Assembly (NCBI GenBank): GCA_002842215.1
Contig: PHCC01000009.1
Coordinates: 1 to 64,000 of the forward strand
Length of the DNA stretch: 64,000 nucleotides
Direction: 5' to 3'
Source: Betaproteobacteria bacterium HGW-Betaproteobacteria-9
GTDB lineage: Bacteria > Pseudomonadota > Gammaproteobacteria > Burkholderiales > Burkholderiaceae_C
The notes beneath the pieces were generated by a model that saw nothing but the letters and a program-made list of their open reading frames with translations, was not told where the DNA came from and did no database searches. The position numbers and the translations under genes were made by a program. Numbering within the stretch: the first letter of the stretch is position 1; each line of letters opens with the position of its first letter. Shown in pieces: positions 7,609-17,538 of this stretch.

Positions 7609-9360
7609 TCAGGCGCCGATCACGTTGAGCAGTGCGTGGCGCCCTTCGACGCGTGCCGCGTGCATGGCGCGCTTCAGTGCGGGGATCAGCTGGTCACGCT
7701 CGGTCACCCGCTCGCCGTAACCGCCGGAGGCTTCGGCGTATTTTTCGAAGTCGGGCATGGGTCGCAGGTCCGACAGCGGCGCATAGCCGTGGTCACGCAC
7801 GTACTGCTTGGTGGCGCCATTCGGGTACACGGCCAGCGTCGACTGCTCCACCGCCTGCCAGTGCTGGTTGTTGTAGACGATCATCACCACGGGCAGCTTG
7901 TGCATCGCCGCGGCCTGGTGGCAGGCCGAAGGGTTGGTGAAGATGTAGGCGCCGTCGCCCTGCACCGCGAAGACCAGGCGTTCGGGGGCGGCCTGCTGCG
8001 CGCCGAGCGCTGCCGGGAAGCCCCAGCCCAGGCCACCGGCCGTGGAGTTGAGGTAGTAGGTGCCGGGCTGCGTGAAGTTGATGTGCTCGGGCCGGACCGA
8101 ATATTCGCTGATCACGATGGAGTCGGCGGGGCGAACCTGGCCCAGGCAGTGTGAGAGAAATACCTTGCTGATGGGGCCGCCTGCTTCGGCATCTTGCGCC
8201 ACTTGCGCGGCGAGCGAGTCACGCCACTGGTCGGCCGCGGGGCGCAGCCTGGCAATGCGGGCGGCAGCACCCTTGGCTGCGCCACGTCGCTCCAGCGCGG
8301 CGCGCAGCGCGGCCAGGAATGGGGCGGCTTTCGAGGTCACCGAGACATCGGAGCGGAAGCTGCGGATCGGAATGCCCGAGAAGAGCGGGTCCACGCCGAC
8401 CTGCGCCACGAATGCGTCGACCTTGGGTTCGCCGCGAGCTGGGATCCAGGGCACATCGCTCTCGAGCACCAGCACCATGTCAGCCTGCTTAAGCACCGCT
8501 GACGTGTCGTAGCCCAGGTGCAGCTCATGCGAGGACGGCACGTTGACGTAATGGTGCATGCTCTCGGCCACGCCAATGCCGAAGTCGAGTGACAGACAGG
8601 CCAGCGCCTCAACCGTCGATTCATCGGCACCGCTGGCGCTCGTGATCAGCACCGGGTAGGCCGACTTGTCGAGGGCCTCGGCAATGCGCTCGACCGAAGG
8701 CAGGTCAGGATACGGCGACGCTGGAACTGCCTGCTTCGGGCCGCTCTTGAAGTTCTTGATCGGCTGGGCCAGCACTTCACGCGGCAACGTGAGGTAGATC
8801 GGGCCGCGCGGCTCGGCCATCGACATCGACAGGCCACGGTCTACCACCTGCTCAACATTGGTGCCATCGCGCAGTTCGTAGTCCCACTTCACCAGCTCGC
8901 GCGCCATGCCAGGCTGGTCGTACATCTCCTGCGCCCAATGAATAGGGCTGTTGCGCGAGCCAATTGGGCCGCTCTCGTACAGCGGCGTGCGCCCGGCGGT
9001 GAAGAACATCGGAACCTGGGAACGCGCCGCGTTCATCAGACCACAGACCGCGTTGGCAGCGCCCACGGTCACGTGCAACATGACCGCCTGCGGCTTACCG
9101 CTGACCATGTAGTAGCCGTGCGCCATGCCCACCGCGAGGTTCTCGTGCACCGCAATCACGGGCACCGGGAACTTCAAGCCCGACTGGGCCACACGGGAAT
9201 AGGCTTCCACGATGGGCGCAGTGTCGGTGCCAGCACCCATGTATAGGTAGTCGATACCGCGACTTTTCAGGATGGTCAGGTAGGCCTCGGCTACCGAATC
9301 GGGCGTTTTGGACAGGGAAACCTGGGTGTCTTGAACTTGGACAGTCATCTCGTCTTTCAT
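7609..9360 (-). CDS. Thiamine-diphosphate-dependent enzyme (acetolactate synthase/decarboxylase type)
   Basis: 583 residues with the three-domain ThDP layout. The catalytic glutamate region is V-H-E73-N. The central domain spans about 200-340. The ThDP/Mg motif starts G468-D-G and ends N497-N498, a 30-residue span as expected. It would make or break a C-C bond next to a carbonyl through an enamine intermediate (decarboxylase, lyase or carboligase). It lies between PrpD and the HMGL-like gene with short spacers. Start: ATG 9360, or ATG 9348, which has a slightly better purine-rich leader. The family also includes benzoylformate decarboxylase and oxalyl-CoA decarboxylase-like enzymes; specificity is unresolved. 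Confidence 0.85.
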   Translation of the reverse strand: MKDEMTVQVQDTQVSLSKTPDSVAEAYLTILKSRGIDYLYMGAGTDTAPIVEAYSRVAQSGLKFPVPVIAVHENLAVGMAHGYYMVSGKPQAVMLHVTVGAANAVCGLMNAARSQVPMFFTAGRTPLYESGPIGSRNSPIHWAQEMYDQPGMARELVKWDYELRDGTNVEQVVDRGLSMSMAEPRGPIYLTLPREVLAQPIKNFKSGPKQAVPASPYPDLPSVERIAEALDKSAYPVLITSASGADESTVEALACLSLDFGIGVAESMHHYVNVPSSHELHLGYDTSAVLKQADMVLVLESDVPWIPARGEPKVDAFVAQVGVDPLFSGIPIRSFRSDVSVTSKAAPFLAALRAALERRGAAKGAAARIARLRPAADQWRDSLAAQVAQDAEAGGPISKVFLSHCLGQVRPADSIVISEYSVRPEHINFTQPGTYYLNSTAGGLGWGFPAALGAQQAAPERLVFAVQGDGAYIFTNPSACHQAAAMHKLPVVMIVYNNQHWQAVEQSTLAVYPNGATKQYVRDHGYAPLSDLRPMPDFEKYAEASGGYGERVTERDQLIPALKRAMHAARVEGRHALLNVIGA

Positions 9361-9377
9361 GGGGTAAATGGCGTAAC

Positions 9378-10736
9378 TCAGGCGGCCAGCAGCGCGGTGA
9401 CGGTGCGGAAGTCCCGCACCTGCTCCAGCTCGTCGATGGCGCGCACTATCTGCAGGAACCGGGGCTCACCCAGCACCGGCACAACCAGCGAGCGGGCCTT
9501 GGACAGCAATTCGTCGTCGCTGACCGGGTTGCGCGGATCGCCCTTCGCGAAGAGCACCTGATGCGAGAAGCGGCGGCCGTCCTTGAGCACGACCTCGACG
9601 ACCGGGGACTCACGCACCTGGGGGTCGCGGTCGGCCACCACGCGGGTGTTGTCCAGCAATCGCTGCACGCAGGGCTCTGAGGTCCGCAGCGGGTCGAACT
9701 GCGGCAGGTCAGCGAGGCCACCGAACGCAGTGACGGCCAGCGAATACGGCAGGCTCATCTGCGCGTCCAGCACGGTGTTGATGCGGCGGTTGCCGACCAG
9801 CCGCTCGGTGTATTCGGTACCATGAATCAGCATCTCCGCAATCTGTTCTCCGGCGAAGCCATGGGCTTGCATCAGGTACAGCAGTGCGTCGATGCCAGCG
9901 TGCGCACCACGGCAGCATGCGTAGGGCTTGATGCCGGTTGATAGGATCCAGTTGCGTTCACCCAGTTCGGCCAGCAAGGCCTCTGGGCGCGCGCTTTCGC
10001 CGCAGTAGGTGGGGAAAAACCCACCCCATTTCGCTTCCAAGATCTGCGTCGGCCCGGTCATGCCGGCCTTGGCCAGGAAGGCCGCGTTGACACCGTTCTC
10101 CGCCGCCTTGCCCGGGTGCAGCCGCTTGGTCATGGCACCGTCTGCCATGAAGGCCCACACGCCGCCAACATAGGTGCCCGCGATACCCAGTGCCGAGGTG
10201 AACTGTTCGGCAGGCAGGCCCAGCACCTTGGCAGCCGCAGCAGCAGCGCCGAAGCTGCCGCAGGTGGCAGTGGAATGCCAACCGCGGCCGTTGTGTGGTT
10301 GGTAGCCGCCGCTGGCCTCGAGCATGCGACCGGCGATGTCGTAGCCCGCCGCAATGGCGGCCATCACGGTCTTGCCATCAGCGCGGGTGACGTCGGCGGT
10401 GGCACACACGGTCGGCACAACCACGGCGCCTGTGTGGCCGCAGCCGTCAAAGTCATCCATCTCGCGGGCATGCGCGGTGGTGCCATTGACCAGGGCCGCC
10501 GCACCCGCGGGCAGGCGTACGCCCTGACCCCAGAGCATGGCGCCTTCGGGGTCGGAGCGATGGATCATTGCCATGCCGGCCGAGGCCGCATTGGTTTCGG
10601 ATGTCCCCACGCCGGCCAGGCCAGCGGCCAGCGTGTCGAGCAGCGCCCGCTTGGTAGCACGCACGATGTCGGCTGGTAGGTCGTCGTAAGACGTTGCCGA
10701 CCAATGTGCCGCAAGGGCCTGGGAGTAGGTGCTCAT
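9378..10736 (-). CDS. MmgE/PrpD family dehydratase/isomerase
   Basis: 452 residues matching the MmgE/PrpD family (2-methylcitrate dehydratase, cis-aconitate decarboxylase, iminodisuccinate epimerase). Visible features are the N-terminal helical domain with LDTLAAGLAG, the VNGTTAHAREMDDFDGCGH segment around residues 85-105, which carries the family's His and Asp, and the K-R-L-H-P-G-K-A-A-E stretch. It would act on a tricarboxylate-like or hydroxy-diacid substrate. The stop lies 17 bases before the ThDP gene start. Family membership is clear; the substrate is not. Confidence 0.88.
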   Translation of the reverse strand: MSTYSQALAAHWSATSYDDLPADIVRATKRALLDTLAAGLAGVGTSETNAASAGMAMIHRSDPEGAMLWGQGVRLPAGAAALVNGTTAHAREMDDFDGCGHTGAVVVPTVCATADVTRADGKTVMAAIAAGYDIAGRMLEASGGYQPHNGRGWHSTATCGSFGAAAAAAKVLGLPAEQFTSALGIAGTYVGGVWAFMADGAMTKRLHPGKAAENGVNAAFLAKAGMTGPTQILEAKWGGFFPTYCGESARPEALLAELGERNWILSTGIKPYACCRGAHAGIDALLYLMQAHGFAGEQIAEMLIHGTEYTERLVGNRRINTVLDAQMSLPYSLAVTAFGGLADLPQFDPLRTSEPCVQRLLDNTRVVADRDPQVRESPVVEVVLKDGRRFSHQVLFAKGDPRNPVSDDELLSKARSLVVPVLGEPRFLQIVRAIDELEQVRDFRTVTALLAA

Positions 10737-10744
10737 GGTGTCGC

Positions 10745-12382
10745 TCAGTTGGTGCTCTTGTCGCCCGAGCGCAGCCAGTAGCGGCTGAGGTCGACGTTCA
10801 GGAAGTTCGAAGGCATATTGCCTACGCCGCCCAGTTCGACCGCGATACCGCGGCGCCAGCTCTGCCAGAACATCGGCAGGAAGTAGGCCTGATCGATCAT
10901 GTACTTCTCCATCTCCTGCACACGGACACGGCGCTTCTCCGGGTCCTGCTCGCGCTTCTGCGCGTTGTAGAGCTCATCGAGCTTCGGGTCGTTGCTGCGC
11001 GACACGTTGGCCGGGTTCTTGTCGTAGGACAGGAAGTTCGACCACTGCACGATGGGGTCGTCCAGGTACTCGGGCGTGGCCTCGACGATGAGGTCGTAGT
11101 CACCCGAGACCTTGCGCCCGTTCACGTTGTCGGACACCTGGTGATCCACGGTCACGCCGATCTGACGCATCTGGTCGGCCAGGAACACGCCCCAGTAGGT
11201 GGATTGCGGCCGGTTCACGAACACGATCTTGAGCTTGCTGTGACCGGCTTCGGCCAACAGGCGACGGGCCTCTTGGCGCGAGGCGGCGATGTCACGACTG
11301 AAACCGGGCAAGGCCTCCAGTTCCTTCGGGCTGCGGGCGAACGCCGAGCCGGGGCGCGAGAAACCGCCCGGCAGGTGCACCGCGGTCAGGTTGGCCATGG
11401 CCTTGCTGCCGGCGTAGCGGTCCATGGCGAGCAGGAGCGCGCGGCGCACCCGCACATCGGTGAGAGCACCCCGCTGAGTGTTCACACCGATGAGGATGTG
11501 CAGGCCGGTCGCACTTTCACCTCCGACGAAATTGAGCTTGTCACCACGCGATGTGCGCAGGCGCTCGACGTCGCCAGGCGTCTGCCCCTGCATCGTGTAG
11601 TGCACCTGTCCAGCCAGCAGTGCATTCAGCGCACCCGGCTGGGTGGTGTTGAGCGCACGGTAGCCGTCGAGGTACGGCATGCCCGGCTTGAAGTAGCCTT
11701 CAAAACGCTGGCCGATCCAGTCTTGCCCTGCCGTGTGGCTGACAAATCGGAACGGGCCCGTGCCCATCACCTTCTTCACCGGGTACGAGGGATCGGAAGC
11801 CAGCAGCCTGGACGAGTAGATGCAGGCGTAGGGCGTGCCCAGTTGCTGCAGCAGCGCCACGTTGGGCGACTTGAGGTTCACCACCGCCGTCAGTGGATCT
11901 GGCGTCTCGACGGATTTGATGTCTTCGAACATGGCGCGACGCACCGACACCACACCGGCGGGTGGATTGCTCAGCCGCTCCAGGCTCGCCTTCACGTCGG
12001 CCGAGGTGAAGGCGCTGCCATCGTGAAACTTAACGCCGGGGTTCAGGCTGAATTCATAGCGCAGGCCGTCGGCCGACACTTTCCACGACCTGGCCAGGTC
12101 AGCCTCGACCTGCGGGTAGCGGTCTGCATCGAGACGAACCAGAGTCGAGTAGTGTGGGGCCACGCGGAACACCAGGTTCTGGAAGCCCGCATGGCAGTCG
12201 TAGGTCGCGGGCTCGCCCATGTGCACGGGGAACACGAGCGTTCCACCGCGCACCGGCATGTCTGCCGCACCGACCGATGCGGCAGACACCATGGCCACGC
12301 AAGCCACACCCACCCAGCGCAGAGAGCCACGCTTCAAGCCTGCCGCCGCCAGCCTTCTTGTCTTCTCGATGAGATGCTTCAC
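10745..12382 (-). CDS. ABC transporter substrate-binding protein, family 5 (SBP-1)
   Basis: 545-residue periplasmic SBP_bac_5 (oligopeptide/nickel/opine type) binding protein. A Sec signal peptide ends near VGAADMP, followed by RGGTLVFPV and GEPATYDCHAG. The family's DGLRYEFSLNPGVKFHDG segment follows. The GTG at 12382 is preferred because a GGAG precedes it and the signal peptide starts directly; upstream in-frame codons would run into the next gene. It is the last of four tandem paralogues, eight bases before the PrpD start. It delivers substrate to the DppBC-type permease encoded upstream. Confidence 0.88.
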   Translation of the reverse strand: MKHLIEKTRRLAAAGLKRGSLRWVGVACVAMVSAASVGAADMPVRGGTLVFPVHMGEPATYDCHAGFQNLVFRVAPHYSTLVRLDADRYPQVEADLARSWKVSADGLRYEFSLNPGVKFHDGSAFTSADVKASLERLSNPPAGVVSVRRAMFEDIKSVETPDPLTAVVNLKSPNVALLQQLGTPYACIYSSRLLASDPSYPVKKVMGTGPFRFVSHTAGQDWIGQRFEGYFKPGMPYLDGYRALNTTQPGALNALLAGQVHYTMQGQTPGDVERLRTSRGDKLNFVGGESATGLHILIGVNTQRGALTDVRVRRALLLAMDRYAGSKAMANLTAVHLPGGFSRPGSAFARSPKELEALPGFSRDIAASRQEARRLLAEAGHSKLKIVFVNRPQSTYWGVFLADQMRQIGVTVDHQVSDNVNGRKVSGDYDLIVEATPEYLDDPIVQWSNFLSYDKNPANVSRSNDPKLDELYNAQKREQDPEKRRVRVQEMEKYMIDQAYFLPMFWQSWRRGIAVELGGVGNMPSNFLNVDLSRYWLRSGDKSTN

Positions 12383-12429
12383 TGTCTTCGTCTCCGGTTG
12401 TTTCTTGGTTGAATATCTGCTGGCGACGC

Positions 12430-14055
12430 TTACGGCTTGCCGCCCGAACGCAGCCACACATCGGCCAAGTCCATCTTCAGGAAGTTCGAAGGCATGTCCC
12501 CCACCCCGCCAACGTCGGAGGAAATGACGCGCGTCCAGTTCTGCCAGAACAGCGGAATGGCGTAGCCCTGGTTGAGGATGTAGCTCTCGAGCTCGTGCAC
12601 GCGGGCGCGTCGCTTGGTCGGGTCCATCTCGCGCTTCTGCGCGTCGTACAAGACTTCCAGCTTCTCGTCGTCGACACGCGCGGTGTTCGTCGGGTTGTTC
12701 TTGAACATCTGGAAGTTCGACAACTGCACGGTCGGGTCGTCCAGGTACTCGGGCGGGTTGTCAAAGATCAGGTCGTAGTGGCCTGACTTCTTGCGTGCGG
12801 TCTGCGTGGTGGCATCGGCCATCTGGTGCTCCACCGTCACGCCGATCTGGCGCAGCTGGTCCACCACGAACACACCAAAATACGGAAAGGCCTGGTTGTT
12901 CGAGAACACCAGCTTCAGATTCGGATGCCCGGCTTCGGCGAGCAGGCGGCGCGCTTCTTTGCGCGCGGCGGTGACATCGCGGCCATAGCCCGTCTGCGTG
13001 GCGATCTCGGCATCGGTGCGCGCAAGCGGCGAGCCCGGCCGCACAAGGCCACCCACAACGTTGACCCCGGTGATCTTGGACATAGCCTTGCCACCGTTCC
13101 ACTGGTCCACCGCGAGCACCAGCGCGCGGCGCACGCGGGCATCGTCGAGCGGCGGCTTCTGGGTGTTCACCGACACCCACATACGCACGGGCGTTGTGGT
13201 CTCGCGTCCCACCACCTTCACATCTTTGCCGCGCGCCTTGACGATGCGGTCGATCTCGTTGTCGGTCAGGCTGCGCAGGCTGTAGTGAACTTGCCCGGAC
13301 AGCAGGCCATTCACAGCCGCAGAAGGGGTGACCGACAGCGCACGGAAACCATCGAGGTAGGGCTGGCCGGCCTTGAAGTAGCCGTCGAAGCGCTCGCCCA
13401 CCCACTCCGAGCCGGACACGTAGCGCGTGAACTTGAAGGGGCCGGAGCCCATGACCTTCTTCGCAGGGTACGACGGGTCGGAGGCCAGCAGCTTGGCCGA
13501 GTAGACGCAGGCGTAAGGCATCGCCAGCAATTGCAGCATGGCCGCGTTGGGCGCATTCAGCTTGATGACCAGCGTGGCCGCATCGGGTGCCTCGATGGAC
13601 TTGATATCCTCGAACATCGACTTGCGCAGCGACACCACACCGGCCGGCGGATTGCGCAGGCGGTCGTAGCTCACCTTGACGTCTGTCGCGGTCAGCGCCG
13701 TTCCGTCATGGAACTTGACGTTGGTGTGCAGCTTGAACTGATAAGTCAGCCCGTCGGGCGAGACGGTCCAGCTCTTGGCGAGGTCGCTCTTCACTTCCGG
13801 GTAGCGATCGGGATCGAGCTTGAGCAAGGACGAGTAGTGCGGCGCGATGCGCATCACCACGCCGGCCGAACCTGCAGCCGCACAGTCGAAGGTCGCCGGT
13901 TCACCCCAATGGATAGGGATGACCAAGGTGCCGCCGCGCGCCGGCTGCTCGGCGGTTGCGAAAGAAAGGCCCGCGCTCAAGGCCAGCGCCAGACCGGAGC
14001 TGGCTTTGAAGAGGTTTTGGGAAAAAAAAGTGGTCGTCATGTCAGTTGGGTTCAT
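12430..14055 (-). CDS. ABC transporter substrate-binding protein, family 5 (SBP-2)
   Basis: 541 residues with the same plan as SBP-1: signal peptide around LALALSAGLSFATA, RGGTLVIPIHWGEP, then DGLTYQFKLHTNVKFHDG. The end NFLKMDLADVWLRSGGKP is the tail shared by the paralogues. It is clearly closest to SBP-3 in the middle and C-terminal regions. Start: ATG 14055, with ATG 14040 as an alternative; neither has a strong Shine-Dalgarno. A 47-base gap separates it from SBP-1, and the same 47-base gap separates it from SBP-3, as expected of tandem duplication. Confidence 0.86.
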   Translation of the reverse strand: MNPTDMTTTFFSQNLFKASSGLALALSAGLSFATAEQPARGGTLVIPIHWGEPATFDCAAAGSAGVVMRIAPHYSSLLKLDPDRYPEVKSDLAKSWTVSPDGLTYQFKLHTNVKFHDGTALTATDVKVSYDRLRNPPAGVVSLRKSMFEDIKSIEAPDAATLVIKLNAPNAAMLQLLAMPYACVYSAKLLASDPSYPAKKVMGSGPFKFTRYVSGSEWVGERFDGYFKAGQPYLDGFRALSVTPSAAVNGLLSGQVHYSLRSLTDNEIDRIVKARGKDVKVVGRETTTPVRMWVSVNTQKPPLDDARVRRALVLAVDQWNGGKAMSKITGVNVVGGLVRPGSPLARTDAEIATQTGYGRDVTAARKEARRLLAEAGHPNLKLVFSNNQAFPYFGVFVVDQLRQIGVTVEHQMADATTQTARKKSGHYDLIFDNPPEYLDDPTVQLSNFQMFKNNPTNTARVDDEKLEVLYDAQKREMDPTKRRARVHELESYILNQGYAIPLFWQNWTRVISSDVGGVGDMPSNFLKMDLADVWLRSGGKP

Positions 14056-14102
14056 TGTTTGGCGCCCCGCCACGGGTCGGAGGCTTCTGCAAGGATCTAG
14101 GG

Positions 14103-15716
14103 CTATGGCTTGCCCCCGGATTTCAGCCAGATGTCGGCCAGGTCCATCTTCAGGAAGTTCGATGGCATATCGCCGATACCACCCACGTCGCTCGAAATCA
14201 CGCGTGTCCAGTTTTGCCAAAACAGTGGAATCGCATACGCCTGGTTCAGTACGTGGGTCTCGAGTTCCAGCACAAGGGCGCGGCGTTTGACCGGATCCAT
14301 TTCGCGCTTCTGAGCCTGGTACATCGCCTCTACCTTGTCATCGTTCACCCGGGCAGTGTTGCTGGGATTGTTCTTGAACGGCATGAAGGAGGTGAGCTGG
14401 ACCGTAGGGTCGTCCAGGTACTCGGGCGGGTTGTCCAGGACCATGTCATATTCGCCCGACTTTTTGACCGCTTGGTGCTGCGGTCCGTCAACGAGCACGT
14501 GGTTGAGCGTGACGCCGATCTGGCGCAGCTGGTCAACCAGGAAGACACCAAAATAGGTATAGTTCTGCGCGTTCACGAATGTCAGCTTGAGGTTTTTCAC
14601 CCCCGCTTCGGCCAACAGTCTGCGAGCTTCCTTGCGGGTTGCCTCGATGTCACGGCCGAAGCCTGCCTGCGTTTCCAGCTCGGCTGTGCTGCGGGCGAGC
14701 GGCTGGCCCGGCCGCACCAGACCGCCGACCACCTTGACGCCGGTCATCGTAGCCATCGCCTGGGCGCCGCTCCAGCGATCAACGGCCAGCGTCAATGCAC
14801 GCCGCACGCGGGCATCGTCCAGCGGTGGGCGCGTCGTATTGACCGATGCCCACATGCGCACCGGCGTCGTGGTCTGCAGGCCCACGACCTTGATCTTGTC
14901 GCCGCGTGCCGAGACGATGCGGTCGAGTTCGGTCTGCGTCAGACTGCGCAGGCTGTAGTGCACCTGCCCTGCCATCAGCCCGTTGACCGCCGCCGACGGC
15001 GTCACCGACAGCGTGCGGAAGCCGTCGAGGTAGGGTTGCCCGGCCTTGAAGTAGCCGTCAAAGCGCTCGCCCACCCACTCCGAGCCGGGCACGTAGCGCG
15101 TGAACTTGAACGGCCCGGAGCCCATCACCCGCTTGCCCGGGTAGGTCGGGTCCGAAGCCAGAAGCGCAGCCGAGTAGACACAGGCGTAGGGCATGGCCAG
15201 CAGCTGCAGCATGGCCGCGTTGGGCGCAGCCAGCCGTATGACCAGCGTGGACGCATCGGGTGCGTCGATCGTCATAATGTCCTCGAACATGGCCTTGCGC
15301 AGCGACACCACGCCAGCCGGCGGGTTGCGCAGACGATCGAAGCTCACCTTCACGTCGTTGGAGGTGAGCGGCGTACCGTCGTGGAACTTGACGTTGGCGT
15401 GCAGCTTGAACTCGTAAGTCAGGCCATCGGGCGAAACCGTCCAGCTCTTGGCGAGATCGCCTTTCACTGCCGGGTAGGTGTCGACGTCGGCCCGCATCAG
15501 CAGGGAGTAGTGCGGTGCCACGCGCAACAGCACCCCGGCCGTGTTGGCCGCAGCACAGTCAAAGGTTGCCGGCTCACCGAAGTGCACAGGCACGACGATC
15601 GTCCCACCGCGAACCGGCTTCTCAGCCGGCGTGGCCGCGACCGCGGCCGCTGACGCGAGAAGTGCCATGGACGCTCCGTACACGGCACGCGTCATCTGTC
15701 GAACCTGGATAGCCAT
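14103..15716 (-). CDS. ABC transporter substrate-binding protein, family 5 (SBP-3)
   Basis: 537 residues. A signal peptide (MALLASAAAVAATPA) is followed by KPVRGGTIVVPVHFGEP and the DGLTYEFKLHANVKFHDG segment. Long stretches match SBP-2 residue for residue (for instance RYV-GSEWVGERFDGYFKAG and the SSDVGGIGDMPSNFLKMDLAD tail), so the two are recent duplicates. The ATG at 15716 has AAAGAGAGA upstream. A 170-base spacer separates it from SBP-4; the spacer holds a small hairpin (arms 15783-15788 and 15795-15800) that could set relative expression within the operon. Confidence 0.87.
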   Translation of the reverse strand: MAIQVRQMTRAVYGASMALLASAAAVAATPAEKPVRGGTIVVPVHFGEPATFDCAAANTAGVLLRVAPHYSLLMRADVDTYPAVKGDLAKSWTVSPDGLTYEFKLHANVKFHDGTPLTSNDVKVSFDRLRNPPAGVVSLRKAMFEDIMTIDAPDASTLVIRLAAPNAAMLQLLAMPYACVYSAALLASDPTYPGKRVMGSGPFKFTRYVPGSEWVGERFDGYFKAGQPYLDGFRTLSVTPSAAVNGLMAGQVHYSLRSLTQTELDRIVSARGDKIKVVGLQTTTPVRMWASVNTTRPPLDDARVRRALTLAVDRWSGAQAMATMTGVKVVGGLVRPGQPLARSTAELETQAGFGRDIEATRKEARRLLAEAGVKNLKLTFVNAQNYTYFGVFLVDQLRQIGVTLNHVLVDGPQHQAVKKSGEYDMVLDNPPEYLDDPTVQLTSFMPFKNNPSNTARVNDDKVEAMYQAQKREMDPVKRRALVLELETHVLNQAYAIPLFWQNWTRVISSDVGGIGDMPSNFLKMDLADIWLKSGGKP

Positions 15717-15886
15717 CTTTGTCTCTCTTTCTTTTGGGTGTTGAGATGGAACACAAAACGTCTTCACCCACGCACCGCCGCCTTCCCGTTCGTGCGGGAA
15801 TCTTTCAGCGGATGGCAGGTCATGAAGGCGACGATTCATGTCAGTGATCGATCAGGAGGTTTGGCACGGGCTCGTCGAAGCGGCTT

Positions 15887-17503
15887 TCACTTACCGCCCG
15901 TCCGCATCCAGAGGTCGGCCAAGTCGAGCTTCAGGAAGTTGGACGGCATGTCATCCAGTCCACCGACATCGCTCGAGATCGCACGCGCCCAGTTCTGCCA
16001 GAACAAGGGAATCACGTAGGACTGGTTGAGGACGTACTCCTCGAGTTCCTGCGCACGCTGGCGGCGGGTGGGAAGATCCAGGGCCCGCTTCTGCGCGACG
16101 AACAACGCAGCCAGTCGCGAATCGTTGGAGCGGGTGTAGTTGGATGGGTTGTCCTTGAAGGGCAGCAGGGACGACATCTGCACCGTCGGGTCGTCCATGT
16201 ACTCCAGCGGGTTGGCCAGAGCCAGGTCGAAGTCGCCGGCCGCACGGCGTGCCACGAACGTAGGCGGGGCGACGATGTGGTGTTCGACAGTCACACCGAT
16301 CTGGCGCAGCTGGTCCAACACGTAGACGCCGTAGAACGGGTATGGGTCGGAGTTCACGAAAACCAGTTTCAGGTTCGTCACACCAGCTTCGGCAAGCAGG
16401 CGGCGCGCCTCCACGCGAGCGGCATTGATGTCTCGCCCAAAGCCCGGCAGCTTCTCGAGTTCTTTGGGGCTGCGCGCCAGTGGCGAACCCGGGCGGTACA
16501 GGCCGCCCATCAGGTGGATGGACGTCAGCGGCTCCATCGCCTTGGTGCCCATCCAGCGGTCGAGCGCCAGGGTCAGGGCACGGCGCACGCGCGCATCGTT
16601 CAGTGGGGCACGCGCGCTGTTGACGGCCAGCCAGGTGTGAACGCCCGTCGCCGTTTGCCGGCCCACGATCTTTACCTTGTCGCCGCGCGCAGCCTTCACA
16701 CGGTCAATTTCACTGGGCGTGAGCCCGCGCATGTTGAACGCCACCTGCCCGGCGATCACCGCGTTGGTCGCGGCGGTGCCGACGATCGACAAGGCACGGA
16801 AACCGTCGAGGTAGGGTTGCCCGGGCTTGAAGTAGCCGTCAAAACGCTCACCGACCCATTCCTGGCCCGGCGAGTAACGGGTGAAGCGGAACGGACCCGT
16901 GCCCATCACCTTCTTCGAGGGATACGACGTGTCTTCGGCCAGCAGCTTGGCCGAGTACACGCAGGCGAACGGCATGCCAATCAACTGCAGCATGGCCGAG
17001 TTCGGGCCGCTCATGCGGAAGACGACGGTGCTCTCGTCGGGCGCCTCAATGGACTTGACGTCCTCGAACATCACCTTGTGCATGGAGATCACACCGGGCG
17101 GCGGGTTGCGCAGACGCTCGTAGCTCACCTTGACGTCGTTCGAGGTCAGCGACGTGCCGTCATGGAACTTGACGTTCGGGCGAAGCTTGAACTCGTAGGT
17201 TAGGCCGTCGGGCGAGACCTTCCAGCTTTCGGCCAGATCACCCTTCACCTGCGGGTAGCGGTCGGCATCGATCTGCAGCAGCGCCGAGTAGTGCGGCGCG
17301 ATCCGCCACATCTCTCTCGGCGACGTGGTGCCGTGGCAGTCAAAGGAGCCTGGCTCGCCCACGTGCACTGGAAAGACCAGCGTTCCACCGCGCACTGGCG
17401 TCTCGACAGGCTTCTGTGCCTGCGCCGTGCTGGCAGCAGAAAGCAGTGCGGCACACAGCAACAGGCGGGTGCGGACCAGGTTCGAGCATCGCCGAGTGTT
17501 CAT
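15887..17503 (-). CDS. ABC transporter substrate-binding protein, family 5 (SBP-4)
   Basis: 538 residues and the first SBP after the permeases. The signal peptide LLLCAALLSAASTAQA is followed by RGGTLVFPVHVGEPGSFDCHG and DGLTYEFKLRPNVKFHDG. It is more divergent from SBP-2/SBP-3 than those are from each other. The ATG at 17503 has CCGGAT upstream. It lies 35 bases after the DppC-like gene, the usual place for the cognate binding protein of this transporter. Ligands of this family range from peptides to glutathione, opines and sugars, so the ligand cannot be read off. Confidence 0.88.
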   Translation of the reverse strand: MNTRRCSNLVRTRLLLCAALLSAASTAQAQKPVETPVRGGTLVFPVHVGEPGSFDCHGTTSPREMWRIAPHYSALLQIDADRYPQVKGDLAESWKVSPDGLTYEFKLRPNVKFHDGTSLTSNDVKVSYERLRNPPPGVISMHKVMFEDVKSIEAPDESTVVFRMSGPNSAMLQLIGMPFACVYSAKLLAEDTSYPSKKVMGTGPFRFTRYSPGQEWVGERFDGYFKPGQPYLDGFRALSIVGTAATNAVIAGQVAFNMRGLTPSEIDRVKAARGDKVKIVGRQTATGVHTWLAVNSARAPLNDARVRRALTLALDRWMGTKAMEPLTSIHLMGGLYRPGSPLARSPKELEKLPGFGRDINAARVEARRLLAEAGVTNLKLVFVNSDPYPFYGVYVLDQLRQIGVTVEHHIVAPPTFVARRAAGDFDLALANPLEYMDDPTVQMSSLLPFKDNPSNYTRSNDSRLAALFVAQKRALDLPTRRQRAQELEEYVLNQSYVIPLFWQNWARAISSDVGGLDDMPSNFLKLDLADLWMRTGGK

Positions 17504-17538
17504 TGGTAGATCCGGAAACAAGGAATGTGGGTTGCTGC

